DNA of 64,000 nucleotides from Daphnia pulex. Its lineage: Eukaryota > Arthropoda > Branchiopoda > Diplostraca > Daphniidae. Location of the stretch: contig NC_060028.1 in assembly GCF_021134715.1 (NCBI RefSeq), forward strand, positions 84,501 through 148,500, in the 5' to 3' direction. The position numbers were made by a program, and so were the translations under genes. The notes beneath the pieces are model-generated. The model saw nothing but the letters and a program-made list of their open reading frames with translations. It did no database searches and was not told the DNA's origin. Numbering within the stretch: the stretch's first letter is position 1; each line of letters begins with the position of its first letter. Shown in pieces: positions 48,925-60,860 of the stretch.

Positions 48925-50700
48925 GTGAGTGACCACCGGCGGGCGTTGGTTATTGGTTAGTTAGGGAAACGGGCCCACAGAAAAGAAGGAGCCCAGCCCA
49001 GATATGCACTTGTAATTGATCTAAGTCTACACAAATTATCAATCTTCAGTTCCAGCAATCTCTCATCAGTTTCAAACAACTATAACGGCGGTGAGGGATT
49101 AACCTGAAAGGAGAGTATAATTAATAATTTTAAAGTGACAGAAAGCAATACCTCAAATCTATCAATCTTACATGTCTTAAATTAGAACTCAGTGGTGGTC
49201 ACCGTTAAATCTTGAGTAGCAGCATTTTCTTGCTGGTGTCCTTAAAATAGATTGCAGTAAAGAATTGGATCTGGCGAAGGCACCAATATCTTGAAGATTT
49301 ACAACTTGACAGCGAAAAGTTAACCTGAAATGTTAGAAACCTTAAATATCACAGTAATTTAAAAACATGTTGGTAAAGGTAACTAACTTGCAACAGAAAT
49401 TATTTAGCTTCAGAAGACATGGCTTGCATTATTGGCTGCTTTATTTATTGGTCCCAGTTGGCCAGGTCACACAACAACTTCAGCTGACATTATCTAAAAA
49501 CATTTAGTCAAGGATGCTGTAAAAATCATTAGCTAAAGGTTGTGTTATCTATTACTTACAAACAGTTGACTCATTCGATCTCCGTTGTTTAACTTTTTAA
49601 TTTGCTGCGAAGAAACTTATGAAAGTTACGACTTGTTGGACGTGAAACGTGTAATGTCATATCTCTGTCTGACTGTCTGTGCAACCAACATAAGATTCAA
49701 AACTCATTACCAGATGGCGTCACTGTCGCCCTTGTTGTTTCTGCACCGTGAAATGTGGAGAAATGGGCGAAACAAAGTGTTGCTATTTTATACTTATTTT
49801 TCTGTGATTTCAAATATCAAGCTGAACTTCGCATCTTATGTAGGTTTAGTTTGCCCTAGTTTCCTTATTTTGTATATTATACCAATTTATTTCTGCAAGT
49901 CTAGATGTATGCTGTCATTCCAACAAGTTGGTTTAGCGCTCAGTCACTGTTCATCATGATCCTCAGGATATCAAAAGCCTAAAACCCATGTTTGAAGCCC
50001 ACACATAGTGGAATACAAATGTTCCAAGATAGGTAATTTTCTCTTTACTGCTACCATACCAGAACAGTGAAGCATTTAAGACCATCATAATTCAAATTTT
50101 CATATAACATAGGCACTCTTGCTCATGAACCACAGGATCCTTTTGGAATCTTGCAATTTTGGTGGTTTAACCTGCAGCAGCTGGTCTTTTGTTATGGCTG
50201 TTTCTACTTCTGTTTAGAAGGCAACTCAGCCGAGGGATAGGTAGAGTTTTATTTTTCATAGGTAAATCCGTGTATATTTGTAAGTAACATAGAGTTCTTT
50301 TTCCCATTGCTTCTTAGAGTTTCAGTGACATGAAGAGTTTGGAATGAATAACATACCTGCCATGTGTTAGTAAACATACCAGTTCTTACACATACCAGAT
50401 CTTACACATACCAGATCTGCTGGATGAAAATCAAATTATGCATTACTATATTCATCACTCAAATTTTGTCGGTAAAGCATCAATATCACCTGCCACCATA
50501 CTGCTGCAAAAAATGTTCATAACACTTTCTTTACCATTAGAAATTTATCTCAACAGGAGGAGTAATGCTGTTGGTTGCTGTGAATGCCATTTTTACTGTT
50601 TTTTCATCGTGAACATTTCAGTGTGCTTCTTAGAAAAGGTAAAGAGTTAAAGACTGATATGTTTTATTCATTTTTATATTTTCATTAATGTGATACATTT
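48925..50700. other. Stretch without a recognised gene
   Basis: AT-rich, with ORFs below 125 codons and no family resemblance. A short direct repeat, CATACCAGATCTTACACATACC (shortened forms), lies near 50375-50415. Confidence 0.3.
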
Positions 50701-50711
50701 TTTTTTTACAG

Positions 50712-50920
50712 TGCTCGCTAGATCCCCATCTATGAGAAGAGTGACTTCCACCACCAACGTTCTACTCCATCCCTATCTTCGAGACGCACGCTCATCTGGC
50801 TTCCGTCCTGCTGCTACACAATTTGTCCTTACTTCATTGACGAGATACTGGACCACTTCAGTGATCGCTTCCATCCACTATGACACACCTGTAGTCATTC
50901 ACCACTGGATTATGCCCAGG
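50712..50920 (+). CDS. Possible exon of an unknown gene
   Basis: An open stretch between TTTTTTTACAG and a GTACCC donor. One frame reads VLARSPSMRRVTSTTNVLL; another reads YFIDEILDHFSDRFHPL. Neither is recognised. Low confidence. Confidence 0.2.
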
Positions 50921-51191
50921 TACCCGACAATCAATTGAATTATTTTCGTAGATTATCTACTAGTAATATATTTGCGTTGAACTCTGTCTGTGTAATAATT
51001 CCAAAATCAAGCCCTTCTTGCGCGCAAACGAAGTTTTACTTGGATGTTTCCTTTTCTACCGCTAGATGGCTTTTCGATAATTTTTAGCTGTCAAAACAAT
51101 CTGTTTCAGATACTTTGCACATCTCCTTAAACATTTATCGGTAGTTTTTTGTGGTAATCTTTTAGTTTTAATTGATGATAACTATTCCCCC

Positions 51192-51581
51192 AACAAAGCT
51201 CACTTGTTAAATTTTCGATATTTGCTTATTTTTTCTACTTCCGGTTTTACTCATTTCAGTCAGTAGTTTAGTAAATATTCATTCTACGTACAAAAGAACC
51301 ACATATTCGTGATCCTCGTGAAATTTGTGGTAAAGTTCATGTATTTTTTTGTACGATTTCGTACTTCCGGTTTCGAAAATTTTCCTGAACTATAGTTCAG
51401 GAAAATTCTCGATTTTGGCCAAAAATTGGATTTCGTTTAAAACATATCAGATCGACCCCAAATTTCATGGGGATCACGAATATATGGTTTATTTTGACGA
51501 CAGCCCAACAGTTGAGGAGCTATCGCTTACTTCCGGTTTACTTCCGGAAAATTTGCAAAAAACTAGCAAGTGAGCTTTGTT
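51192..51581. mobile_element. 390-bp MITE-like element with 15-bp inverted ends and an inner palindrome
   Basis: Ends are AACAAAGCTCACTTG (51192-51206) and its exact reverse complement (51567-51581). A 30-bp perfect palindrome lies at 51378-51407 (AATTTTCCTGAAC then TATAGTTCAGG...). The motif ACTTCCGG occurs four times inside. No target-site duplication is obvious and no transposase is present. Confidence 0.55.
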
Positions 51582-51821
51582 CTGTGTGCCGTTCTCAGTA
51601 TTGATAGTTAAATTTTAAGCAAGTGAAATTGCGCTTTTTAAGTTTTGAGCAAAAAAACCAGATAAATGTACCTTTATGTGTCATGTAACTTAATAAGAAT
51701 TATTTTGTCTTCATCCAGGAAATACTGACGTTGAGAAGACGGACACCAAAACATCGCCGGTATCTCCAAAATGTCATCGCGGATCATCATTTGTTGTTGG
51801 TAATATGTGTTTGTTTGTTAG

Positions 51822-52035
51822 TTAACCCGTTGGCTGCCACGCCTTTGTTCCCCCTTGTCGATGCGGTGATCCATTCTTGAGGCATGCATTCCATGTTCTC
51901 CCATCACCGTGTCAGCCCGGACTTGTCAGCAATGGCAAGTCCCCCTCCCCCCATTGGTCATGGATCCTTCAGACATGGCTCTTAGTGAGTAGAGAACAAC
52001 CTACGGGTTGTATGGCGTGGCAGCCAACGGGTTAA
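51822..52035. mobile_element. TTAA-flanked inverted-repeat element (piggyBac-like MITE)
   Basis: Starts TTAA then CCCGTTGGCTGCCACGCC (51826-51843) and ends with the exact reverse complement (52014-52031) then TTAA (52032-52035). TTAA duplication with termini starting CCC is the signature of piggyBac-superfamily insertions. At 206 bp with no ORF it is non-autonomous. Confidence 0.8.
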
Positions 52036-53390
52036 CTTAAGTGTATGTATGTTTGTATATGTGTATCAGTGTATGTATGCATGTATGTTGTTTTCACTAA
52101 ACTGTGGAGGAATTGTGGGTGGAGGTGGGACAATATACACAATTCTCATATCACATAATTTGTATATTTCATTTCTCACTCATACAGAATATATATCATA
52201 GCACAAATTATATATTACTGTTGTTCAACTCGAGTTACTACTGTAAAACTTCAATATGTAACTCGATGTTGAATCCCCTTGTTGTTGAAGAGTAGACTCC
52301 ATTCGATCTCTTCAACTATTTCAAGATGAACATTCAACTTACTGGCTTACAATAAATTCTCTGACTTGAAGAAATACAAGAGCCCCTTTCAGATTAAGCA
52401 GTTGCCAAACCTGCAATAAAATAAAGAGAAGAAAAATTTCAGCAAAAAAGGATTTGACAGTTACTTTGCACAATGATAAACCAAAATCAACAACCTACCA
52501 ATACATACATCAATGAGGTTGCCTTCCTTTAACCATTAGGGCTTGCACAGCATCAAATACAATCAGCATGCAAGACTGTGTAGTATCTTCAGGCTCAGGC
52601 AAAGATTTAACACCACAAATCACATCTATCCAAATCTCTGCAAAGTCAGTTTAGGTACAGGGGCAGGCAAAAAAAAAGTTGTCAATGAAGTAAACATAAA
52701 CACTTTATGTAGGAGCCAATGGTAATTACCGTGAAGCAATCAGCCTACAAAGTTTCCAAACAATGTCAGAGATTTGGAAATGCCGCTATTTAGGGTTGGC
52801 ATCTGGGCATCTGCATCGAAGATGTCAAAACTGATGAAGTTTGTCAATTCTGTGCTATGTCAAAAAGGAACAGCATTGCACCAAAACACCATTTCTTACA
52901 AAGGAAAAAAAAAGAACTGGTACAAAATCACTATAAATTTTCTGAAATAAACCAAATTACCCAAATTAGTCCTTAATTAGCCAATTATACCGACTCCATC
53001 CTTATTGGAAAAACCCTAAATGAAAAAAAAGGCAAAGGTTATTCACACTTGAAATGTTACATCATTTGTCTGCATAATTAAAAGAAAAATGGAGTGAACT
53101 AACTAACCAGAAGAAACGCCACACTCTCTTTAGGTAAGGCGTCTTGAAATCCTTGTCTGAATTTGGTTGCTGGTAGCTTTTATTTAACTGCATTCTTTAA
53201 CATTAGTTTGTAAATCAAGATTTTCATGTAAGAGAAACCTTGACGACTTCAAGGGCTCACGGCACGCAAAGATACTGGTAGAGTGGTAGCCATTTTGTTT
53301 TGGCTTTTTGTGGTGTTGCCAATTTACTGAATAGTACTTTTTTAAATCAAAACGGGCATTTTTCAAAATAAATACTGCTTTCCTAAGGTG
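52036..53390. other. Stretch without a recognised gene
   Basis: AT-rich, begins with a short TATGTATG-type simple repeat (52040-52090). No ORF above 65 codons and no family resemblance. Confidence 0.4.
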
Positions 53391-53499
53391 AGTGCGCGTT
53401 CATTTAGTTTTTTAATTCAAAAGTTAATTCATTTAATATTTTATTTTCCGGTCTTGAAAAATTCGCGTTTTGATTTTAAAAATATTCCAGCAAATGCTG

Positions 53500-53712
53500 T
53501 CTGTTGCATCATCCCTTTCGCTCATTTTCATATTTACAAAATGCCCATCCCCAAAGAAGAAGAGAATGCTGTTACCTGTGGAAGGTCTTTGCTGATCACT
53601 TTCACTCAACCGCAACTGCAGGGTATAAAAATTGGCCAACATCGCAATCTTCTTCACACAATTCCTTCAACTGTCTTCAGAAGAGCAGCTAAACAACCGA
53701 AACCGGCTAAAA
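53500..53712 (+). promoter_or_regulatory. Promoter and leader of the cuticle gene
   Basis: TATAAAA at 53624-53630 (GCAGGGTATAAAAATTGGCC), 83 bp before the ATG, then a purine-poor leader. The region exists a second time, inverted, at 45795-46077, where the TATA box and leader are also conserved. Confidence 0.75.
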
Positions 53713-54226
53713 ATGAAATTGGTAAGTTAGTCAACTCTTATTTGATTAAATATAAAGTTTAACCTTTTATTTTGACTTGATGCACTACCAGATCGTCGCT
53801 GTCGCTTTCTTGGCCGTGGCCCTCGCCGCTCCTCAAGGAGATAAAAAGCCCATCGAAATTGTGTCATCCAACAGCGAAATGAACGCCGACGGCAGCTACT
53901 CCTTCGAGTAAGTTAATTAATCCTGGTGTCATTAGATCCTATTCTAAGATCCTAATGAATTGTAAATCAGTTTCGAGTCTGCCGATGGCACCAAAGTGTC
54001 TGAAAGTGGCAGCCAGAAACAAGTTGGACCCAAACCGGAGGATATCGGCACCGTGTCCAAGGGCTCCTACTCGTTCACGACTCCCGACGGCGTCGTCCTC
54101 ACCGTCAATTGGGTGGCCGATGAAAACGGATTCCAGGCCACCGGCGACCACCTCCCCACTCCTCCACCCATGCCCGAGCACGTCGTCAAGATCCTCGCGG
54201 ACCTCAAAACCGCCGGAGTTCTATAA
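53713..54226 (+). CDS. RR-type (chitin_bind_4) cuticle protein
   Basis: Exons 53713-53721, 53792-53907 and 53971-54226; 126 residues. Only MKL comes from exon 1, a usual layout for arthropod cuticle genes. The signal peptide is MKLIVAVAFLAVALAA, cut before APQG. The Rebers-Riddiford region follows: NADGSYSFDFESADGT, then GSYSFTTPDGVVLTVNWVADENGFQATGDHLP (quoted in part; YSF.TPDG...V.W.ADE.GF.A.GDHLP), and the C-terminus HVVKILADLKTAGVL. The aromatic residues of the chitin-binding sheet are present; the short type resembles RR-1, soft-cuticle proteins. AATAAA occurs near 54339. Confidence 0.92.
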
Positions 54227-56593
54227 ATAATTACACATTATATTATTTCAACCGGATGTACATAACGCTCACATACCCCAAACTTTGACACAAGTTGGGC
54301 TTGAGTCAACAACAAAATTACATTAAAACAAACGAGAAATAAAAATGTTTTTTCTCCTTTTAAAATTTCAGGTTATTTTATACAAAGTCGTTCCTGGAAA
54401 TTCAAAGGCAATGGTGATGTCTATATTATTACAGAAATTCTAGAGAACGAATTCGGGCTAACCGAAACAATACATTTTTGATTCAATTGAAACATAGCGT
54501 ATCGTAACACGTTGGACAACGGAAAAAAATCATCCTCAGTGGAGTGCGAAAGAAATGCGGAATAAAGTTGAATGAAACCAGCCAAACAATTAGTTATAAC
54601 ATTTGATGAAGGTGACTGAAAAGAGGGGTAAAACTCAGGAAAAACTCGGGAAAGGGCAGAACCTCACTCTCTGTAAGATGTTAATTGAGCTTGGGGCGTC
54701 CATGTGTTCCGCGTGATGCATTCAGCAAAAGATGGACCCAACTTGGCTTACCCAATCTATACAAAGTCCTAACTGGCTAACAATGAAAGAGCTGAATTTC
54801 TTTACCTGTGCCGACAGTCCACTGCGACGCAGCGTCTCCTTAGTCGGCATGTATACCGGCCAACAGTTGAATCATTGACCCGAGAGTTGCATCCTGCCGA
54901 GCTAATAAACCGTAGAAGAGCTAAGTCCGCTGGAGTGTACCTGTTGCAACTCATTTGAAAAACAGGAAAAAGGCTTTAAAAAAACAAAACAAAATTTGTA
55001 TAAGGTTTTACCAAGACTGTGGGACAGTGTAGACAATTTGGATGAACCTTTCAACCAAAGCGCAGAATAAAGAAAAGAGCTACTCCTATAAACAGTGCCA
55101 AAGACAAAATCTCCTGCCCAGAGACTATGGCAATGGCCAGTTACGAAAGGGGAAAATTGGAATTTCTCTACTATAGAACAGACAAAAGAAAAGAAAACAG
55201 TGTCTCGGTTTAAGAGTAGAGCCAATCCAATTATGTGATTATAAAGTTGGACTTTACAAAATAGATTCTGTTGCCTATTCTGTCGTTAGTTGCCTTTCAA
55301 ATATATTCCATTTTGAGGGAGAACTTCTTTCCACAAAAAGTGACAAAGTTTAAGTGTTGAACGGTGTGAAGTAAACAGCTGCCCAAGATCAATGCAGAGA
55401 CAAGACGATTGCAAAGCCATTCGAAGCCGAGTAGCACTTTAGCTTAGCCACTCGAGGCCCACGACACACTGAGAAGAATAAAACGCTTGTGATAATCACA
55501 ACAAATAGTAAACTAGACTTACTAAGTTTCTTCCTACCTCCATGTCGTCTTATCACGTGAACAAACACAGGTAAGGAAGGGTTCACCTCTCTCACCTACT
55601 GAAACAAGAAGTTCAAGACCTTGAAAACCTTGAGTTTCAAACAAAAATCTATTTTAGCTTAATGCACCTTTTGGAATTTTGTCACGAACTAAACTATGCA
55701 ACAAGTTTTTAAACGTCGAGTTCTCGAGTATCCGGTTCGCGAACTTTCGCTACATTTTCATGTGCAACGTTCGTCTGCTCGTGTTGCCACTTGCCAGATG
55801 TAATTTACAAATTTCTTCTTGAGATTTTGAGAATTTTTTTCTTCTCGAAAATCAATTATATGTTTTTTATGTTTTAGCGTCGGATTATGTTGGAAGTTTA
55901 TTATTTTCAAATTAAAGACAATTCTATTTCGCTCAAAATCGATCGGGCGATGCCGCTCGATCCTAGTACGGTCGTCTAGATCAAATCCTGTCAGCTGTCA
56001 AAGTCAAAGAGTGAAAAAATGCAAATTATGTCGTTCTCTCCTGAATGAATCCTTGTCGAGTTGCAACAGAGCCTTGTCACATTTTTGGCTGCCAGGGAAC
56101 ATCCAGGTTACTGCTCGCCATTACAGTCGATATACACTTTCCAAGAATTCCAACGATAGCTAATTAAAACTCCACTTGCAGATCTTGCACGAACGCATAA
56201 CTTGATATCAACTTTTATTTCGACGTTTGATGTCGTAACAACGAAAACGAAGAAAGGGACAAGTGACCTGTTTGGGAATAAATCAATTTATTTCTTTGCC
56301 AATTGATAATATAACAGTTGAAAATAATTTGAAATCACAGCGCTGTGTGTTACTAAAGCACTGCGAGTGACAGTATGATCTGCAGATTAGTGTTGGGACT
56401 GTGGCAGGGAATTTCAGCTCAGTCAAACAATTCATTGAATCATGATTTTAGATTTGGTACGTTAAGCAAGAAAGTCTTTATTTCATTCCTAGTCGTCGTT
56501 TTTTTTTGTAGTCATCCGAGATGTTGTGGTTGTTGCACCTCTATACCTGCTCAACAATAAAGATATAATAGAAACGTCGTTTGAAGTTAAAAT
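54227..56593. other. Intergenic stretch between the cuticle gene and the two-CUB gene
   Basis: The two genes converge here. I see no gene; the longest ORF (107 codons, minus strand, 54902-55225) lacks any recognisable feature. Confidence 0.4.
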
Positions 56594-58400
56594 TTAAAAT
56601 TTTGATAATGTCAGATGCCATACCGCAGTGTAAGTCGCCTTCCAATTATATATTGCGGCATTGGGTTTAGTACTGTCTTTGGTAAAAAATTTCATTAACA
56701 ATATGTTGGATGATGTGGTGACTACTGGAGGAATTGTATTTCCGGTTGTCCAGGGCAAATAAAGTGCGCTTTTGTCGCTAACCTGGAAAGTAAAACAATA
56801 AATTTTGTAATCATTCCACCGAATGTGGTGAAAATACAATTAAAAAACTAAATGGAAACACGAAGAACAGCATAAATAGTATTTAAATTTAATGAAACAC
56901 AATCGATTTGAATCGATGCATTACTTACAAGAATAGAACTTATGTCAGTCTCCAAATTGAAGGTAGTGAATTCCAACCGGATTCGCTTTCCTGCTGGCAC
57001 GACAATAGAGACTTGGCAATTCTTGTATTCACTCCCGTAGTCGGCGGGGAAGTTGGGAGACTGGACAACACCATTGCCCGCCGGCGTCACATTGGTGCAC
57101 ATATTCCCGCACGCTTCGCGTCAAATTCGTATACGCATATTCAATTCAAATTCGCAGACGCGTACATTCACGTGACAAAATAGACAAATTCAAAATGTTT
57201 TAAAAATTTTAGAAAATTTCTAGCGTTAAGCGATTGGATTTCAATCGATTTCATCGAACGAATGTGCGTTACCTGGATTTTCGACGGAACATAAACTCCC
57301 TTGGCTCTGTCGAGGTTAGACAAATGAAAACGTTTCAGATTAAAAATATCGCAGGAATATTTGATGAAAAATGAAATTTACCGTCACAGAAAAAGTCGCC
57401 TGCCAATTGTATGTGGCCGTGATGGGTTTACTACTGACATAATATTGAAAGAAGATGCGCATCATGCCGACGGCCGTGGGGACTAGATCAGGAATTGTGT
57501 TGCCGCTGGTCGGAGTCATTACAGACGATGTGCCATCGTTAGCCTGAGAGTGTCAAATGAAATTAGGATGACTGCATCAAGCGCTAAAATTCGATTTTCC
57601 CCTTAATTCACTTAGATAGACAGAGTAGACGTTGTATACTTACAAAGACAGCAGCTACGTTCTTCTCCACATTGAAGGCGGTGAATTTCAATTGGATCAT
57701 CCATCCTGCCGGCGCGGTGATGGAGACTTCGCATCGCCTCTCCTCATTCCCGTAATCACCGGGGTAGTTGGGAGACTGGACAACACCTCCCGTTGACGTC
57801 AAATTGGTGCACATAGTTCCACACTCTTCGCTCCCGCAAATGGATTTAGTCGTGCAGATTCGTGAATTAATTTAGACGAGAGAAATTTCGATTCATTTAG
57901 TCGTTTCAACCTCAAGTTTGTTAGTGCAATCGAATAATGTTCATTACCTGGATCAGTAACGGAGCAATTGAAAAGAATCAGTAAAGGAGTTGTTGTTGTA
58001 GCCATGGTGGTTGTTGATGTTGAGCTCATGGTGCTGCTGGACTTTGTGGTGGTTGTCGACGGGATGCTCGTCGTGCTTGTCACAGCAGTTGTTGTGGTTG
58101 TTGTTGGTGCTGTCGTCGAAACAGTGGATGACTCTGCGGTTGTTGTGCTCTTTGGACTGGCCGTCGTCGTGTCGGTTGTCGGTTTGGCCGTCGTCGAGGC
58201 AATTTGACTGGGCCAAGTTCGTCTCGCTATCAGATTTGTTGTCGTCTTCCGGGAATTGCAGATTTCGTCAAGGGCCTCCTGTTTTGGACATATAGGAATG
58301 AGCTTGAGGTTAAATATCGAAACTCAAACGAGAAATATTCAAAGACGCAACTTACCCCAGCAGCGACAGCCAAAAGGAAGACGATCGGAAACAACTTCAT
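56594..58400 (-). CDS. Secreted two-CUB / mucin protein
   Basis: Seven exons on the minus strand: 58400-58356, 58278-57948, 57825-57644, 57543-57382, 57306-57273, 57113-56929, 56782-56594; 375 residues. Signal peptide MKLFPIVFLLAVAAG, a basic start to exon 2 (EALDEICNSRK), a Thr/Ser-rich mucin stretch of about 80 residues, then two canonical CUB domains (VVQSPNYPGDYG ... APAGWMIQLKFTAFNVEKN; VVQSPNFPADYG ... PAGKRIRLEFTTFNLETD) joined by a tiny 34-bp exon (SQGSLCSVENPG). CUB splitting (182/185 + 162/189 bp, phase 0 inside, phase 1 at borders) equals that of CUB5 in genes A-C, so it is a relative of them. Here the inner intron has an ordinary GTAAGT donor. Likely extracellular; partner unknown. 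Confidence 0.85.
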
Positions 58401-58452
58401 TTTCTACGGGAGGTTCGAAGGTTTATGAATCCAACGACGAAATGGGTCGTCA

Positions 58453-58462
58453 TTTAAATGCC
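58453..58462 (-). promoter_or_regulatory. Possible TATA-like box of the two-CUB gene
   Basis: ATTTAAATG in reverse complement, about 53 bp before the ATG, the same distance as the TATA boxes of genes A-C. Weak on its own. Confidence 0.3.
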
Positions 58463-58469
58463 CGTCGTA

Positions 58470-59786
58470 TTCAGTTTTCCTATTGATAGAAACGGGGGAC
58501 AAAAGGAGGGAGGGACCTTAGAAACAGTTGGGATTGTCGTCCCAGGTTGACAGAAAAATGGTAACCGAAATGGTGACACGTAGCCAAAAAAGACAAACTC
58601 TAGTTCTGATTGGTGTGCAAGGGAATCCACAACCGACAGAGTTACACCCGAAAACATGAGGTCTGCATGGAGCATCTGCGTTCTGTTTTGTTGGCCGGCA
58701 AAGATAAGCCCCGAGCTGATGATTCACGCGGCCCTTTGTCGTCCAACAGGGAAAAAAATCCACAAGTGTGTGGCTCTCGCAGTTGTTTTTCTTCTATACA
58801 AATCGGCTTTAAATTGTTGGTGAAAAAATGACGCACGCGTCTGTTTTCCGCTCGGGTGATTAATGAGCTCGGCGTAAATTCACCTACCCCCTCCCGACAC
58901 CACCCTCTGGTTTTAACTTGCCGCTCGAACCAAACGAATGAACACTACGACAGTAGTCGACACAAATCGGTCGGTTACAGCCGCACACTTCTAGTCTTGT
59001 ACAATCGAATCAATTTTGGTCGCATTGATTGGTCAACACACTTGAAAACGGTTAGTTAAAATCCCTTTTTTCTTTAATTTCGTCTTCAATTCGTAGAATC
59101 GAAAGTTTAATCCAACCTACACAATAAAGCGTGGCAGGTTCTAATCAAGTCATTCGAGACCGATGTCACATTTCAAAATTGAACGCACCACATGTCCGTA
59201 TCTCGTAGGTATTTCAGCTCTTCTCTTTTTCATTGCATTGCGTGTTGAAAGGAGTTAGTAAGGAGTGTTGTAAGGAGTGAGATAATAAACGACAGCTAAT
59301 ACGTAGTCCAAATCCACCCTAGTTAATACACAAAGCCCTTCCAATCTTCCTTGGTGTCATTTTTGTCAAGAGAAAATATTATTAACACTAATTTTAAATA
59401 ATTTACCTCAATATGGGCAGTTGGTCCAGTGCTCCAAGGATCAGGGGCAGACCAACTCATTGGTATAATTGCAGCGCCTATAATTTCCGCCGACGTAAAG
59501 TGGCAGGTCGGCGAAAAGCGTTTGAGCCATAAGTTGTCATTTCCATTCATCTGTGCTCGAATCGGATCGGTTGAGCCTTTGGCCGCTTCTTCTTTGGTCA
59601 CACTGTTTCGTCACTTTAGCCGTTCCATCGTCATTTCACCAAACACTAATTGGGAAAAAATTAAGAATCGATTAACAAAACGAAATCGATTAAGAGATTA
59701 AGAACATTAGAGAATCTTTTAATTCGGCCAAGAAAGGAAACGGTACAGTCCCTGCGGTACACATTTGCTCTAGCATTCGCCTTCGT
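58470..59786. other. Intergenic stretch, no sure gene
   Basis: A minus-strand open stretch at 59601-59405 (VTKEEAAKGSTDPIRAQMNG ..., ending PTAHIEV before a GTAAAT donor) may be a lone or decayed exon; an in-frame stop lies just upstream. Nothing else seen. Confidence 0.3.
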
Positions 59787-60291
59787 TTAAATCTTGCCCA
59801 GTTTGGACCGATTTTCAATGGCGGGTGCGTTGATGAAGAAGCTGCACTGCCTTTGTCCGTTGATGGAGTTAGAAATGGTGGGACGAATGGTCCCTTTGGC
59901 CGCCATTGAAAATCGGTCCAAACACGCTATTTGTGCAAATTGACGTTCAAATGAAGGTACATTACAAGTAGCCGTCTAAAAATCACAAATTGTCTAATCA
60001 ACTGAATTAAATTTACCTTTGCCGCTGGATGGAAGTGATCGAATGGCCATTTCCGCTTTTAAAATGGCGGCAAAGTTGCGGCTTGTCGAAGGATCATTCG
60101 ACGTGCCCATGCTGGACGATCGTTGCTTGGTAAGTTGGGCCTCCTGTTCGAAACAATTAAATTGGTCGGAATACATTTAAGTTAAGTTAAGAGTTTAGCC
60201 TTTTTAAAATAAAAATTGAAAATGTGAAATGACTCACCACGGCGACAGCCAACGAGACGAGTAGAAGGAAGAAAATTGAAAATGATTTCAT
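59787..60291 (-). pseudogene. Truncated 5' fragment of a CUB/mucin array gene
   Basis: Exons 60291-60238 (MKSFSIFFLLLVSLAVAV), 60143-60017 (EAQLTKQRSSSMGTSNDPST...) and 59926-59787. The third exon starts like CUB1 (CLDRFSMAAKGTIRPTIS) and reaches CSFFINAPA, then changes into an inverted copy of its own first 24 bases (59801-59824 against 59900-59923) and stops at 59787. The reading frame remains open for 106 residues with a signal peptide, so a short secreted peptide could still be made. The missing rest of the gene makes a pseudogene more likely. Confidence 0.75.
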
Positions 60292-60860
60292 TTTCGACAG
60301 GAATTTTTGGAGAGTAGAATTTGAACGCCAAAAGGGCCGCCTTTTATACCCATCACGATTTCTATATCGATAGTTAAGGTATCGCACAGTTTCGTATCGA
60401 TTCAAGAGAAACAGACAACCGATTTGAATATCGTCAACTGTTTGAGCTACGAGTCTCGCTCCTATTGGTGGAAACTTAAAATTTTAAGCTGCTGCTACTA
60501 AGGTGCTACTAAGGACCCGTTTCTAGTAGCGTTTTTGAGAAATCGGAGAAAAGCACTTAGAGGGAACTAAGAAGTACGCGGGGGTTATTCGTATGTATAG
60601 CTACCAAGGGCTTAGAACCCCCACATACTAAAGGTGTTTTATTGTTTTGCCTTTTTGCCGCTGTCCAAGTGCGCAGTTTGTGCGTTCAAAACTGCGACGG
60701 AAACGACGATTGCGCACATTCTCGGGTCTGGGGTCTGGGCAACAACAACAACTGCTGCCTTTGATAGACAGTCGGCACGCAATTGTCAAAATTTTCCTGG
60801 TTCCAACATGAAAAAAGCAAACGCTTCGGTAATTTCAAAGTCGCATTAGTCCCACAGGTT
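60292..60860 (-). promoter_or_regulatory. Promoter and 5' block of the truncated fragment
   Basis: TATAAAAG in reverse complement at 60348-60341, 50 bp before the ATG, with the usual blocks further up (CTATCGATATAGAAATCG, GACGATATTCAAATCGG, ATAGGAGCGAGACTCGTAGC). This version is closest to that of gene A. Confidence 0.75.

Noticed and set aside
59323-59601. 92-codon minus-strand ORF near the truncated fragment
   Set aside because: In-frame stop just upstream, no domain and no partner exon found; only noted as a possible decayed exon.
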